Shown here piece by piece: positions 7,509-16,211 of a DNA stretch of 64,000 nt (the stretch's first letter is position 1; the number at the start of each line of letters is the position of its first letter). The position numbers were made by a program, and so were the translations under genes. Origin of the DNA: Fibrobacter sp. UBA4375 (GTDB lineage Bacteria; Fibrobacterota; Fibrobacteria; Fibrobacterales; Fibrobacteraceae); assembly GCA_002391195.1 (NCBI GenBank), contig DGRZ01000094.1, forward strand, positions 1 through 64,000, given 5' to 3'. The notes beneath the pieces are model-generated. The model worked only from the letters and a program-made list of their open reading frames with translations. It did not search any database and was not told the origin of the DNA.

Positions 7509-8278
7509 TCCGCGTTCTCTTTTTGATAGCCTGTCTGGTGTGCGTGACCCTGGCCGACACGGACGAATCGGCACAGCCCCACAAAAGGCGTCGCCACCGT
7601 GCATCGGATTTTGTTTACCCCTATTTTGAAATTTCTGCAGGGGGGCAGTATTCAAAGTCTGATTACAAGACGGAATCTATCGCCCATTGGTACCACGATA
7701 CCGACCGGGATGAAATGGTTTACGACAAGGACCTTTATTACAACATCTACTCCTTTGAAGGTTATGGTCCGCAGTTTGAAACGAAGGTGGGTATACTTTT
7801 GTTGCAAAGGGGCATTTTTTTTGTTGATTTTGGCCTGGCCTGGTCCTTTGGGGATGCCTATTACAAGTACTATTCCCGGGACAAGGAGGAATTCAAGGAA
7901 AGCGGCGGTCAACTCTGCCCCTTTTATGGTTTTGGAACCAAGGTGTACCCTTTCGTGAAATTGGTGCCGCTTTTGGACGGGTTCTTTGTAGGGGCTTCAG
8001 TATCTTTTTTGGTCCCGGATAATTCTTGGGATAAGTACGACATGGAATATGCCACTGACGAAGTGGGCTATAAATTCGAGTTGGGAAACGTCTGGAAGGT
8101 TTCGGAGCACTATTTTGTGGGTATAACCCTGAATACGGCCATTTATTGGAGCGGCGTGGGTTCCAACAAGGAATACGGTGACGATGAGTTCCAGGTGGAT
8201 AAGAACTCCAAGCGGGACCCCGTTGACGAGGTGAACACCCTGCAGTTGGGTGCCGCTGTGACCATCGTGCGCAAGTAG
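7505..8278 (+). CDS. Secreted outer-membrane beta-barrel-like protein
   Basis: 257 residues beginning with a Sec signal (MIRVLFLIACLVCVTLADT). A mature protein follows with alternating aromatic and polar strands (YPYFEISAGGQYS, FEGYGPQFETKVGILL, FVDFGLAWSF) and a terminal LGAAVTIVRK strand. This is the pattern of a small outer-membrane barrel. The GTG start overlaps the stop of the preceding lipoprotein frame (GTGA), which suggests translational coupling and a joint envelope role. No specific family is recognised. It ends 38 nt before the BASS transporter gene. Confidence 0.6.
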   Translation: MIRVLFLIACLVCVTLADTDESAQPHKRRRHRASDFVYPYFEISAGGQYSKSDYKTESIAHWYHDTDRDEMVYDKDLYYNIYSFEGYGPQFETKVGILLLQRGIFFVDFGLAWSFGDAYYKYYSRDKEEFKESGGQLCPFYGFGTKVYPFVKLVPLLDGFFVGASVSFLVPDNSWDKYDMEYATDEVGYKFELGNVWKVSEHYFVGITLNTAIYWSGVGSNKEYGDDEFQVDKNSKRDPVDEVNTLQLGAAVTIVRK

Positions 8279-8304
8279 GGCTTGCTTGCCGTGCCGTCGA
8301 GTTC

Positions 8305-8310
8305 TATATT
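8305..8310 (+). promoter_or_regulatory. TATATT -10 box 6 nt before the BASS transporter start
   Basis: TATATT ends 6 nt before the ATG at 8317, so transcription would begin at or next to the start codon. There is no Shine-Dalgarno sequence in the gap (TAGGGC). This is one of several cases in the window that suggest leaderless mRNAs. Confidence 0.5.
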
Positions 8311-8316
8311 TAGGGC

Positions 8317-9327
8317 ATGTTCAAGATAATCAAGGCTATTAGCCGTCTGCTTTCTAACTACGCTTCACCCTTTGTCATCGCAAGCGCAATTGTCGCATTC
8401 TTCGTTCCGGTCGCTTTCGGCTGGGTTCACGGGAATGTATCCTCCATCATTCTCGGCGTCATCATGTTGAGCATGGGACTTACCATCTCCATGGACGACG
8501 TGCGGAATCTGCTGAAGCAGCCTTTCCACATTCTGCTGGGCGCCGTGGCGCAGTACACGATTATGCCCTTTGTGGCCTTCGGGCTTACGAAGGTGTTCGG
8601 GCTGGACCCCTACCTTGCCGTGGGTATCATTCTGGTGGGGTGCTGCCCGGGCGGTGTCTCTAGCAATGTCATGAGCTTCTTGGCCCACGGTGATGTGACC
8701 TATTCCGTGAGCATGACCATGGTGAGCACCCTCCTTGCGCCGATTATGACTCCGCTTTTGGTGCTGTGGCTTGCCGACACCAGTATCGACGTGAATGCGA
8801 AGGGTATGTTCCTGAACATTCTGTATGTGACAATCGCGCCCATTACCATCGGGTTCCTTTGCAACTACTTCTTGGGCAAGCGCGCCGTGTTCAAGGAAAT
8901 CCAGTCCAACATGCCTGCGGTAAGCGTCATAGGCCTGATGCTCATTGTGGGCGGTGTGGTGGTGACGGTGCGTCCGCAGTTGTTGACCAATGGCTTTTCT
9001 CTGATTTTCCTGGTGCTTGCGGTGGTGTTCTGCCACAACGCTCTGGGTTATGTGCTGGGATACAGTGTGGGTAGGCTTTTCAAGTTCAATACGGCCAAGA
9101 AGCGGACCATCGCTATCGAGGTGGGCGTGCAGAACGCTGGCATGGCCACCGTACTTGCCATGGCTTTCTTTGCCAATCCCGAAAACGTGGCGGCCAACCC
9201 CAAGGCGGTGCTTTGCATGGTGCCTTGTGCCCTGAGTTGCGCCTACCATTCTATTAGCGGGACGGTGCTGGCCAACATTTTCGCCTGGTGGGATAAGCGA
9301 GGAGATTCCCGGTCAAGCCGGGAATGA
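8317..9327 (+). CDS. BASS-family sodium-coupled transporter
   Basis: A 336-residue inner-membrane protein of the bile acid:Na+ symporter family, with about ten hydrophobic segments. The family hallmarks are GCCPGGVSSNVMSF (about residues 108-121), which belongs to the Na+-binding crossover region, and EVGVQNAGMA (about 268-277), the second conserved crossover. Bacterial members carry organic anions such as bile acids, pantoate or keto acids; the substrate here cannot be told. The last residues (RGDSRSSRE) are encoded by a GATTCCCGG...CCGGGAATGAC palindromic repeat that supplies the stop codon. Confidence 0.9.
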   Translation: MFKIIKAISRLLSNYASPFVIASAIVAFFVPVAFGWVHGNVSSIILGVIMLSMGLTISMDDVRNLLKQPFHILLGAVAQYTIMPFVAFGLTKVFGLDPYLAVGIILVGCCPGGVSSNVMSFLAHGDVTYSVSMTMVSTLLAPIMTPLLVLWLADTSIDVNAKGMFLNILYVTIAPITIGFLCNYFLGKRAVFKEIQSNMPAVSVIGLMLIVGGVVVTVRPQLLTNGFSLIFLVLAVVFCHNALGYVLGYSVGRLFKFNTAKKRTIAIEVGVQNAGMATVLAMAFFANPENVAANPKAVLCMVPCALSCAYHSISGTVLANIFAWWDKRGDSRSSRE

Positions 9328-9334
9328 CAAAGGT

Positions 9335-10150
9335 CTAAGGCAATTCAGACCCGAGGTAAATACCTACCCGGTGGCCGGTCTCGAACCCGAAAAGGGTTCC
9401 CTTGTTGATGGTGTAGTTTATTCCCAGTTCCAGCGGCGCGCCGAATAGCCGAAAGTCCCGTGCCAGGGCGAAAGCGATTTTCATGCCCTTGTACTTGTCG
9501 TCCATCTTGCGGCAGTTTTTGGCCAGGTTGTGGTTCTCCGACTCCTGGAAACGGGCCTGGTAAAGCAGGACCTCGCTGAATTTCCAGCCGGTCTGTTCCG
9601 AATCGCTCCACCAGAACTTCCAAAGCAGGCTGGCCTTGAACCCGATTTCGTCGCCGGGCTCAAAATTCTTGTCTTCGAGAAACTTGTTGTAACGCAGGGA
9701 TGTTCCGAGCAGCAGGTGCCGCGTCGCCGGAAACAGCACGAAGGGTTCCGCATTCAGCCTGTGGAAACGATCCTTTTGGGAGCCTTCGCCGGGCGGAAAC
9801 CGCCAGCCTGCATCTAGTCCGAAGTTCCGGTAAAACAGGGTCCGGACACCTAGATAGCTCTCGTTGAAACCATTCACGTGCAGGTTGCAGTAATTGTGGA
9901 TGTAACCTTCGGTGGAATACTCGTAGCTGTAGCTGGCAAAACGGAAAGAGAAACTGCCGTAAAAACTGAACCAGTCGGTAAGGGCGTATTCCGCCGATAC
10001 CGTCAGGTCGTTGCTGTAAACGTCGTCGTCCAGTTCCTCGGCTTCTTCTAGGGAGAGTGCCGTTGTCGGGAAATGCAGCGGCACAAGCCCTTCGGTGGCA
10101 AGGGCAATACCCGCGCAAAGCAGCAGAGAAGGTCCGATTTTTGTGGTCAT
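9335..10150 (-). CDS. Outer-membrane beta-barrel-like protein
   Basis: 271 residues from the ATG at 10150 (a TTG three codons earlier is less likely). The signal sequence is MTTKIGPSLLLCAGIALATEG. The mature part is rich in amphipathic strands with many Tyr, Trp and Phe (WFSFYGSFSFRFASYSY, SYLGVRTLFYRNFGLDAGW) and ends GHRVGIYLGSELP. This suggests an outer-membrane barrel. A TATATT box lies 9 nt upstream of the ATG. It is convergent with the BASS gene. No specific family or function is recognised. Confidence 0.55.
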   Translation of the reverse strand: MTTKIGPSLLLCAGIALATEGLVPLHFPTTALSLEEAEELDDDVYSNDLTVSAEYALTDWFSFYGSFSFRFASYSYEYSTEGYIHNYCNLHVNGFNESYLGVRTLFYRNFGLDAGWRFPPGEGSQKDRFHRLNAEPFVLFPATRHLLLGTSLRYNKFLEDKNFEPGDEIGFKASLLWKFWWSDSEQTGWKFSEVLLYQARFQESENHNLAKNCRKMDDKYKGMKIAFALARDFRLFGAPLELGINYTINKGTLFGFETGHRVGIYLGSELP

Positions 10151-10233
10151 CGATTTCAAAATATATGAAAGTTATTCTGCTCTGATTTTTTCATCATATC
10201 TTATTACTTTTATGTTCAAATGTTTTATAGTTT

Positions 10234-10276
10234 CGTCATTGGATTGCCACGTCGCCTACGGCTCCTCGCAATGACA
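10234..10276. repeat. GTCATTGCGAGGAGC-type palindromic repeat
   Basis: The reverse strand reads GTCATTGCGAGGAGCC, a spacer with GCGACGTGG, then CAATCCAATGAC. This matches a dispersed palindrome type seen in many bacterial genomes. It lies upstream of the CotH-like gene inside an apparent in-frame extension, which is why the later ATG at 10340 is preferred as that gene's start. Confidence 0.6.
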
Positions 10277-10339
10277 AATAAGGCGATGAAGGTGCCAGAT
10301 CGCTTACAGAACGGCACGACTGAGTTGCGGGGGTTCTTA

Positions 10340-11575
10340 ATGAGAACACCTGCATTGCTTGCGCTGTTTCTGTTGCCGGCATGCCTGGCAGGCTGTTTCT
10401 GGGAAAGTCCCGAAGACAATCCGGAATACTTGCCCCTTGACGATTCCAAGTACCCCTATGCGGGGCTCCCGCGCATTGTCATCGAGACTGAGGACTTTCA
10501 CGAACTGCGGGACCGGGAAACGGAATTTCCGTCGAAGCTCCAGATTTACGGCAAGGACAATTACGAAAGCGAAGTCTATAGCCTTACGGTCCGTGGCCGC
10601 GGAAACTCCAGCTTCAAGATGCCCAAGTACGGCATGAAACTGGAATTTGACGACAAGGTTTCCCTGTTCGGCATGCCCAAGAACAGGGACTTCGCGCTTA
10701 TCGCCAACTATGGAGACAAGACTCACCTGCGGAACTACATGATGGGGCGACTTTCGGAATGGCTTGCTCCCAGGTGGACGCCCAAGATGCAGTTTGTGGA
10801 GGTCTTTCTCAACCGCAAGTACATGGGGCTCTACCTGTTTTCGGAAACGGTGAAGGTGGCCCACGACCGGGTGGACATTGCCGAAAACGATACCACATTC
10901 CTGGTTGAAAAAGAAGACATCAAGAAATATGATCCGCCTTACGTGATTACGGACAACGAATACATTTACCATATCAAGTCTCCCAAGAACCCGAACGAAA
11001 AAACGCAGCAGTTGTTGTTGGATTACCTGAACGACTTTGAACATGCGGCCAGGCGTTTTGACCGCATGGTTCCAGAAGATGTTCAGAATTGGCTGTCCAT
11101 GGAAGATTTTCTGCCTTTTTACTGGATTCAGGAATTTTCCAAGAACGAAGACGGCAACTACGCCCGCAGCGTGTTTTTCACTTGGGAAAAGGGTGGCCCA
11201 GTCCGTTTTGGCCCCCTGTGGGATTTCGATCTTGCTTTCGGCAACGCCTCCCGGGAAAAGAACAAGCCTGCAGATGGCTGGTACATCCGGAATTACCGCC
11301 TGTACAGCCACATTTTCTGGAGCGACTGGATAAAGGGCGAAGCCAAGGCTTACTGGCTAGAACATCGCGGAAAATTCCGCGCCCTTATAGACAGTGTTCC
11401 ACTCTATAGAGGGCAAATCGAAAAGGCCGTGGAGAACGAATACCGCCGCTGGCCCATTATTTCCAATACAGAAAATTGGGCACTGAAAGACCCTTACGAA
11501 TCTTACGACGAAGGCGTGCAGACGATGGTCCAGTGGATGCGGGAGCGTTTCGACTGGATTGACAAGAATCTATAG
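10340..11575 (+). CDS. CotH-kinase-family lipoprotein
   Basis: 411 residues from the ATG at 10340, preceded by a GGGGG-containing ribosome site. A lipoprotein signal (MRTPALLALFLLPACLAGC) is followed by the CotH fold. RGRGNSSFKMPKYGMKLEF near residues 91-109 is the family entry motif, and PLWDFDLAFGN near 291-301 is the catalytic-type motif. In Bacillus, CotH phosphorylates spore coat proteins. In Gram-negative fibre degraders such proteins are common surface proteins of unknown substrate. The stop codon interlocks with the stop of the convergent HD-GYP gene in the hexamer CTATAG. Confidence 0.85.
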   Translation: MRTPALLALFLLPACLAGCFWESPEDNPEYLPLDDSKYPYAGLPRIVIETEDFHELRDRETEFPSKLQIYGKDNYESEVYSLTVRGRGNSSFKMPKYGMKLEFDDKVSLFGMPKNRDFALIANYGDKTHLRNYMMGRLSEWLAPRWTPKMQFVEVFLNRKYMGLYLFSETVKVAHDRVDIAENDTTFLVEKEDIKKYDPPYVITDNEYIYHIKSPKNPNEKTQQLLLDYLNDFEHAARRFDRMVPEDVQNWLSMEDFLPFYWIQEFSKNEDGNYARSVFFTWEKGGPVRFGPLWDFDLAFGNASREKNKPADGWYIRNYRLYSHIFWSDWIKGEAKAYWLEHRGKFRALIDSVPLYRGQIEKAVENEYRRWPIISNTENWALKDPYESYDEGVQTMVQWMRERFDWIDKNL

Positions 11576-13696
11576 GACCGGTCCTTCTTGGTCCAGCTTG
11601 GTCCGTTCGTCGTACAGGCGCTTTGAAATCTGGCAGAATGCCTTGACCACCACAGGGTCGAAATGCTTGCCCGCCCCTTCGGTAATGATTTCCATGGCCT
11701 TCTCGTAGGTGAAAGGCTTCTTGTAGATGCGTTCGGCCACCAGGGCGTCGAACACGTCGGCCACCGCCATGATTCTTGCCGACAGCGGAATGTCTTCGCC
11801 CGAGATGCGGTTGGGGTAGCCCGAACCGTCCCATTTTTCGTGGTGGAAGAGAGCCATCTCGATAGATTCCTTCAGGTAATTCTCGTCCATAGTGTCGCCG
11901 GCATTTTCTTCGATCTTCACCAGGATGTTCTTGCCTTCGGTGGTGTGGCTTTTCATGATGGTGAATTCATCGTCGGTGAGTTTACCCGGCTTGTTCAAGA
12001 TCAGGTCGGATACCGCAATCTTTCCGATGTCGTGGAGCGGCGCGGAGCGTTTCAGCTTTTCGATGTATTCGTCGGTGAGAATATCCTTGAATTCGCCTTC
12101 GGCCTGGAGTTCCCTTGCTATAGCATCTACGTAGTGGGCCGTTTTCTTGATGTGGTTTCCGGTGCTGGTATCGCGGGCTTCCACCATTTCGGCGAAGTTC
12201 TCGATAATTTCGTCTTGCATGCGGGTGATGCGCTCGGTCTGTTCCTGCAGCTGCTTGATGTAATCCAGGGATTCGTTGCCCATCTTGAGGAGGGCTGTGT
12301 GCAGGTGCTTGATTTCGTCTTGGGAATGAATGTCTAGCGTGCTGAGGATTTCTAGACCCTTGTCCTTGTCGGTTCCCAAGTTGTAGGCGAATTGGGACGA
12401 GGCGTAGGCCATGCGGTTGATGGGCCGCACGATACCGCTTTTCACCAGCTCCACGATGATGCTCATGATAATCAGGGAAAGGCTGAAGAACAGGGAGAAG
12501 AACTTGATAAAGAAGGTGGCGTCGTCTTCTATAATCTCCTGCATGGAAATGTCGGCGGTCACGTAGGCGGTAGTCTTGTGCAGGGAATCCTTGATGGGCT
12601 TGTAGATGGTCAGGAGCCAGCCGTAGGTGTCGTCGGAGATGATGGGCTCGATGGTGTCGCCCTTGAGGAGCGCCGGCAGATAGGGCCCGAAGCTTGGGTC
12701 AAAAGGCAGGATTTCGCCGGGCTCGCTGGTTTCTTCGCCACTTTCCAGGGGCGTGTCGAATACCGCATGGCAGCCGTCTTTTTCAATCTTGTAAACGTAG
12801 AGGTATTTTGTCTGCGGGAAACTCTTCTTGAGTTTCTTCAGTTTTTCTTCTGTTTCTGCGTAACCGTCGGCTTCACGACCGCTTGTGAGGAATTCGTCTA
12901 TGCGGTTTCCGTCAATGAACACGCTGGCCGCCTGGGTTACCCCGTTGGCGATATCGGTGAACTTGTCGATGGAAACCTTCTGGTACAAGAAATAACCGAT
13001 GGCGCAGGCAAGTGAACCAAGCAGCAGTTCTGCCACGATGACCATGGCTACTACCCTGCGGAGCAGGGAACGCCCGGTGGTGGCAGCCAGTTCATCGACA
13101 TTGGGGTCGATATGGAAGGTGTCGTTGCAGGCAAAGCGTATCTTGCGTGGGATCCAGCGGTAGAGGAGTACTGCCGAAATGACCACGATGGCCTTGTCGA
13201 AAACGTCGATGATGATGTCGGCCAGAAGCTGGGACCAGAAATCGGGGAGACCGCAGGTGTCTCGGAGGGCAATCGCGAAAGGCGCAGAAATGCCTTCGCC
13301 GATGCTGTAACCGTACAGGAAATAGGTGAGTATGGACCCGAGACCGCCGCCGATGAGGGCGAAGGTGAAAATCACCACCAGAATCTTGGGTATGCTCAAG
13401 AAGAATTTTTTCTGGTAGAAAAGGTAGGCGCATCCGGCGATAAGGACGTTGATGACGCCGTAGTAGAGGGTAACGGCATCGGACAGTCCGTTGATGGCGT
13501 TGGAGATGAAACCGACGATGACAGCGGGCAGGTTGCCGCCCATCATGGCGATAAGGATGGTGCCTAGGCAGTCAAAGAAAACGGGCAGTTCAAAATGGGT
13601 GACCAGCCTTGCTGGGATAATGTTCAGCAACAAGGCTATGGCGATGACGAAGAGCGCCTTCAGCAAGTGAATGAATGCCTGCTTCCGAGATCTCAT
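11570..13696 (-). CDS. Membrane-anchored HD-GYP cyclic-di-GMP phosphodiesterase
   Basis: 708 residues. The N-terminal about 185 residues hold several membrane helices resembling a sensor or ECF-transporter-like module. A further helix near 210-235 is followed by an extracytoplasmic sensor region (about 240-395), another helix (about 398-418), a HAMP-like linker and a coiled coil. The C-terminal HD-GYP domain has HDIGKIAV near residue 555, HTTEGKNIL, and HHEKWDGSGYP near 615-625, so all metal ligands appear intact. It should degrade cyclic di-GMP in response to an external signal. Its ATG overlaps the stop of the DUF167 gene (ATGA). Confidence 0.92.
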   Translation of the reverse strand: MRSRKQAFIHLLKALFVIAIALLLNIIPARLVTHFELPVFFDCLGTILIAMMGGNLPAVIVGFISNAINGLSDAVTLYYGVINVLIAGCAYLFYQKKFFLSIPKILVVIFTFALIGGGLGSILTYFLYGYSIGEGISAPFAIALRDTCGLPDFWSQLLADIIIDVFDKAIVVISAVLLYRWIPRKIRFACNDTFHIDPNVDELAATTGRSLLRRVVAMVIVAELLLGSLACAIGYFLYQKVSIDKFTDIANGVTQAASVFIDGNRIDEFLTSGREADGYAETEEKLKKLKKSFPQTKYLYVYKIEKDGCHAVFDTPLESGEETSEPGEILPFDPSFGPYLPALLKGDTIEPIISDDTYGWLLTIYKPIKDSLHKTTAYVTADISMQEIIEDDATFFIKFFSLFFSLSLIIMSIIVELVKSGIVRPINRMAYASSQFAYNLGTDKDKGLEILSTLDIHSQDEIKHLHTALLKMGNESLDYIKQLQEQTERITRMQDEIIENFAEMVEARDTSTGNHIKKTAHYVDAIARELQAEGEFKDILTDEYIEKLKRSAPLHDIGKIAVSDLILNKPGKLTDDEFTIMKSHTTEGKNILVKIEENAGDTMDENYLKESIEMALFHHEKWDGSGYPNRISGEDIPLSARIMAVADVFDALVAERIYKKPFTYEKAMEIITEGAGKHFDPVVVKAFCQISKRLYDERTKLDQEGPVL

Positions 13697-13914
13697 TTGT
13701 TAATCTCCACGACCTTCTTGTTGCTAGTGGCGCCGGCCACCACGGAAACATCCCGCTTGTGGACTCCAAAGTGCTTTGCCAAAAGTTCGCAGATGGCCTC
13801 GTTGGCGGCTCCATCTACGGGCGGTGCCTTGACCTCTACCTTGTAGCTGCCGTCGGGGTTTTCCGTGACGGATTCCCGCTTGCTTCTTGCATGTACCTTG
13901 ATGTTTATCTTCAA
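13693..13914 (-). CDS. DUF167 (YggU-like) protein
   Basis: 73 residues, full length for the family. It has the conserved core APPVDGAANEAICELLAKHF and the terminal GATSNKKVVEI strand. The biochemical function of the family is unknown. In many bacteria it lies next to division genes, which matches the DivIVA-domain gene 15 nt upstream here. Its stop overlaps the ATG of the HD-GYP gene by four bases, so the three genes likely form an operon. Confidence 0.9.
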   Translation of the reverse strand: MKINIKVHARSKRESVTENPDGSYKVEVKAPPVDGAANEAICELLAKHFGVHKRDVSVVAGATSNKKVVEINK

Positions 13915-13929
13915 GGGAGGCCTCTTTTA

Positions 13930-14454
13930 TTAGCCGATGACGTTCCCGGTAGGCATGGCAGGGGCAGGCCTTCTGGCGGGTGCCGGTTCGGCCAACTCCC
14001 GCTGGTCGTTTTCCATGGCAGAAAGCAGGTCCTCTTGCCCGCGGATGAGCGCCCGGCACCGGATAAAGTAGTTGGTGCGGATCTGCTTCAGCTGTTCGAT
14101 TTCGGCCCGCAGGTCCTCGGCGCTCTTTTTGGTGTTCTCCACTTCCTTGATGGCTCGTGCCTTGGCCTCGGCGATAATCAGTTCCGCCTCTTTTTCGGCG
14201 TTGGCCTTGACCTCGTCCACGGTCTTTTGCATGGTGACCACGGCGTCCTGGATGGTCTTCTCGATTTGGCGGTAGTAGTTGACCCGTTCTTCGGCGATTT
14301 TCAGGCGTTCCGTGAGGTCGGTGCGGTTCCTGGACATTTGTTCAAAGGCGGTAGCCGCCGTCTCGAGGAATGCCTTGACCTCGTCGGGGTCTATGCCGCC
14401 GAAGTTCTTTTTGTGGAATGTCTGGTTGCGGATATCTAACGGGGTCAGTTCCAT
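13930..14454 (-). CDS. DivIVA-domain coiled-coil protein
   Basis: 174 residues. The N-terminal DivIVA domain (MELTPLDIRNQTFHKKNFGG, then DPDEVKAFLE) is followed by a long coiled coil (about residues 35-140) and a Pro/Ala-rich tail. DivIVA proteins sense curved membrane and organise cell-pole or septum growth. It leads a three-gene unit with DUF167 and the HD-GYP protein. The ATG is preceded by a GCAGGTAG ribosome site. Confidence 0.85.
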   Translation of the reverse strand: MELTPLDIRNQTFHKKNFGGIDPDEVKAFLETAATAFEQMSRNRTDLTERLKIAEERVNYYRQIEKTIQDAVVTMQKTVDEVKANAEKEAELIIAEAKARAIKEVENTKKSAEDLRAEIEQLKQIRTNYFIRCRALIRGQEDLLSAMENDQRELAEPAPARRPAPAMPTGNVIG

Positions 14455-14618
14455 ACACTACCTGCTAAAATAATAGGACTTTACTTTCAATAATATAACA
14501 AAGTTATGATAAAGGGGGCGAAACCCTTCCAAATTGGAAGATACATTTTATATTATGTTTTCCTTTTTTGAAAAAAAGAGTGTAATTAGGGGTAAATTAG
14601 GGGCGATAAATCGATAAG

Positions 14619-15695
14619 ATGATCGGTAAACTGAAAAAATTCCTGCAGCGGCAGGACTCCCTGGAACGGACCCTTTTCTGGGTGTTCCTGGTGATTGTGT
14701 TGGCGGCAAGCGTTGCCTCCACGGTTTTTACCATATATGAGCAAATTAGCCCGGTGACTTCGGCGGTGTGCTTGCTGACCAGCGTTATCTGCGCCATTTT
14801 GGCAGTGGTGGCGGTCAAGACCCGTATGTATAGCGTCTGCTATGTGGTCATGTGCCTTTTGCTCAGCTGTTTCTTGCTGCCCATGCTGTTCTTCTTGTGC
14901 GGCGGGTTCAATTGCGGCATGACCCTCTACTGCCTTACTGCGGTGTTTCTTTGTGCCTATTGCCCCGGCAAGAGCAAGTGGGTGGTGTTTGTGCTTTCTA
15001 TGCTCGCTTTCGAAATCGCCTTTGTGCTTTCGGAACTTTACCCTGAGTATGTGGTGGCCCTGGACCACCAGGCGGCTTTCATCGACATCCTGGTGTCTTT
15101 CTTTATTACGGGTGTGGTGGTCTTTATCGTCAATTCCTTCGCCCTCTATTCCTACAATACCGAACGGAAGGGCCGCGAAGAAATGCTCAAGCGCCTGGAG
15201 TTTTTATCCAAGAGAGACTCCAAGACAGGGCTTTTCAACCGTGGCTACATGACGCACTTCTTGGAAAGTGTCGTGTGGCTGCAGCGGGAGGAATACTACC
15301 TGCTGCTCCTTGACATGGACGATTTCCGCGAGGTAAACGCCAGCTACGGCCAGGTGTTTGGTGACCAGGTGCTCTGCGACGTGGCGAAGTTTTTGATTCA
15401 AGAGCGTGATGACCGGATTGGGGAATGCTGCGGCCGTATGGACGGGGAACTGTTCATGTGCGTGCTCCGGGCCGATTCAGAGCTGGAGGCTTATGCCCGT
15501 GCCGAGCGGATTCGCGAGGGTATTGCTGCGCTCCGTTGGAACAGGTTCCCCGACGCCTCGGTTACGGTGTCCGGCTGCTTTATCGCCTGCGGCGACAGGA
15601 ACTATAGCCACTTCTCCCAGTTCCTGGTGAAGGCCGAAGAGGTGCTGTACCTGGCCAAGACCGAGGGCCGGAACAAAATAAGGAAGATGTCGTAA
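14619..15695 (+). CDS. Membrane protein with degenerate GGDEF domain
   Basis: 358 residues. Five or six membrane helices fill the first about 170 residues, and a diguanylate-cyclase-like GGDEF domain occupies about 195-355. The signature loop reads GRMDGELFM where an active enzyme would have GG(D/E)EF after the conserved Arg, so the active-site motif is degenerate (DGELF). No inhibitory RxxD motif is present five residues upstream. The upstream DMDDFREVNASYGQVFGDQVL segment is well kept. The protein may bind nucleotide or signal without making cyclic di-GMP, or have altered activity. Confidence 0.8.
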   Translation: MIGKLKKFLQRQDSLERTLFWVFLVIVLAASVASTVFTIYEQISPVTSAVCLLTSVICAILAVVAVKTRMYSVCYVVMCLLLSCFLLPMLFFLCGGFNCGMTLYCLTAVFLCAYCPGKSKWVVFVLSMLAFEIAFVLSELYPEYVVALDHQAAFIDILVSFFITGVVVFIVNSFALYSYNTERKGREEMLKRLEFLSKRDSKTGLFNRGYMTHFLESVVWLQREEYYLLLLDMDDFREVNASYGQVFGDQVLCDVAKFLIQERDDRIGECCGRMDGELFMCVLRADSELEAYARAERIREGIAALRWNRFPDASVTVSGCFIACGDRNYSHFSQFLVKAEEVLYLAKTEGRNKIRKMS

Positions 15696-15752
15696 CCATC
15701 GATTGTCATCCCCGCGCTCCAATTTGTCATCCCCGCGCAGGCGGGCGGACAG

Positions 15753-15780
15753 CACTTAGCACTTTAGTGCTTAGTGCGCA
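15753..15780. repeat. Palindromic 7-bp-period repeat
   Basis: Four heptamers CACTTAG CACTTTA GTGCTTA GTGCGCA lie in tandem and also form an imperfect inverted repeat. They follow GTCATCCCCGC palindrome pieces (15709-15748) in the spacer before rpmH. This belongs to the heptamer array family found elsewhere in the window. Confidence 0.55.
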
Positions 15781-15834
15781 TGGCCACCAAGGTGGGGATC
15801 TCCTTGCTGTAAAAAGATTTAGCGTTAGCGCGAA

Positions 15835-15854
15835 TGTTGATAAATTGTTGATAA
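15835..15854. promoter_or_regulatory. Two DnaA-box-like 9-mers upstream of rpmH
   Basis: TGTTGATAA occurs at 15835-15843 and 15846-15854, 11 bp apart. Its reverse complement TTATCAACA differs at one position from the DnaA box TTATNCACA. The rpmH-rnpA-yidD-yidC block often adjoins the replication origin in bacteria. The rest of this spacer (15860-15985) holds AT-rich DNA with a promoter-like TTGATT / TAGATT pair (about 15921-15948) for rpmH. Confidence 0.35.
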
Positions 15855-15989
15855 GTTGGCTAAAACGCGTTGTTTTGGCCTTTTTTGCTTAAATTTCCCG
15901 TACTTCGGGGCAAAACACCTTGATTTATGCGGTATTTTTGCTAGATTTGGGACTCAAAAATTTTGAATTTCGACTAGAAAGGTTTTATC

Positions 15990-16145
15990 ATGAAAAGAAC
16001 ATTCCAGCCTCATAACCGCAAGCGTGCCAACAAGCAGGGTTTCCGCGCCCGCATGGAAGACCGTTGGGGTCGCGCCGTTCTTAGCCGTCGCCGCGCCAAG
16101 GGCCGCAAGCGCCTGACCGTCAGCGACACCATCTATAAGAAGTAA
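15990..16145 (+). CDS. rpmH: Ribosomal protein L34
   Basis: A 51-residue basic protein of the large ribosomal subunit: [20 protein letters not shown], then a conserved RR-rich tail ([15 protein letters not shown]). It is slightly longer than the usual 44-47 residues because of a C-terminal TIYKK extension. An AAAGG ribosome site precedes the ATG. It heads the standard rpmH-rnpA-yidD-yidC operon. Confidence 0.97.
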   Translation: MKRTFQPHNRKRANKQGFRARMEDRWGRAVLSRRRAKGRKRLTVSDTIYKK

Positions 16146-16211
16146 GTCTGGGGGTGGCTCATCGCCGCTCTGCGTTCTTATAGGCTGCCGAACCAGCCCG
16201 CTTACCGAACA

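Noticed and set aside
8365..9249. Long minus-strand open frame opposite the BASS transporter
   Set aside because: It is antisense to a well-supported gene, His/Gln/Arg-rich and low in complexity, as expected for a shadow of a GC-rich frame.
10220..10339. N-terminal extension of the CotH-like protein
   Set aside because: It would translate a palindromic intergenic repeat; the lipoprotein signal starts at the ATG at 10340.
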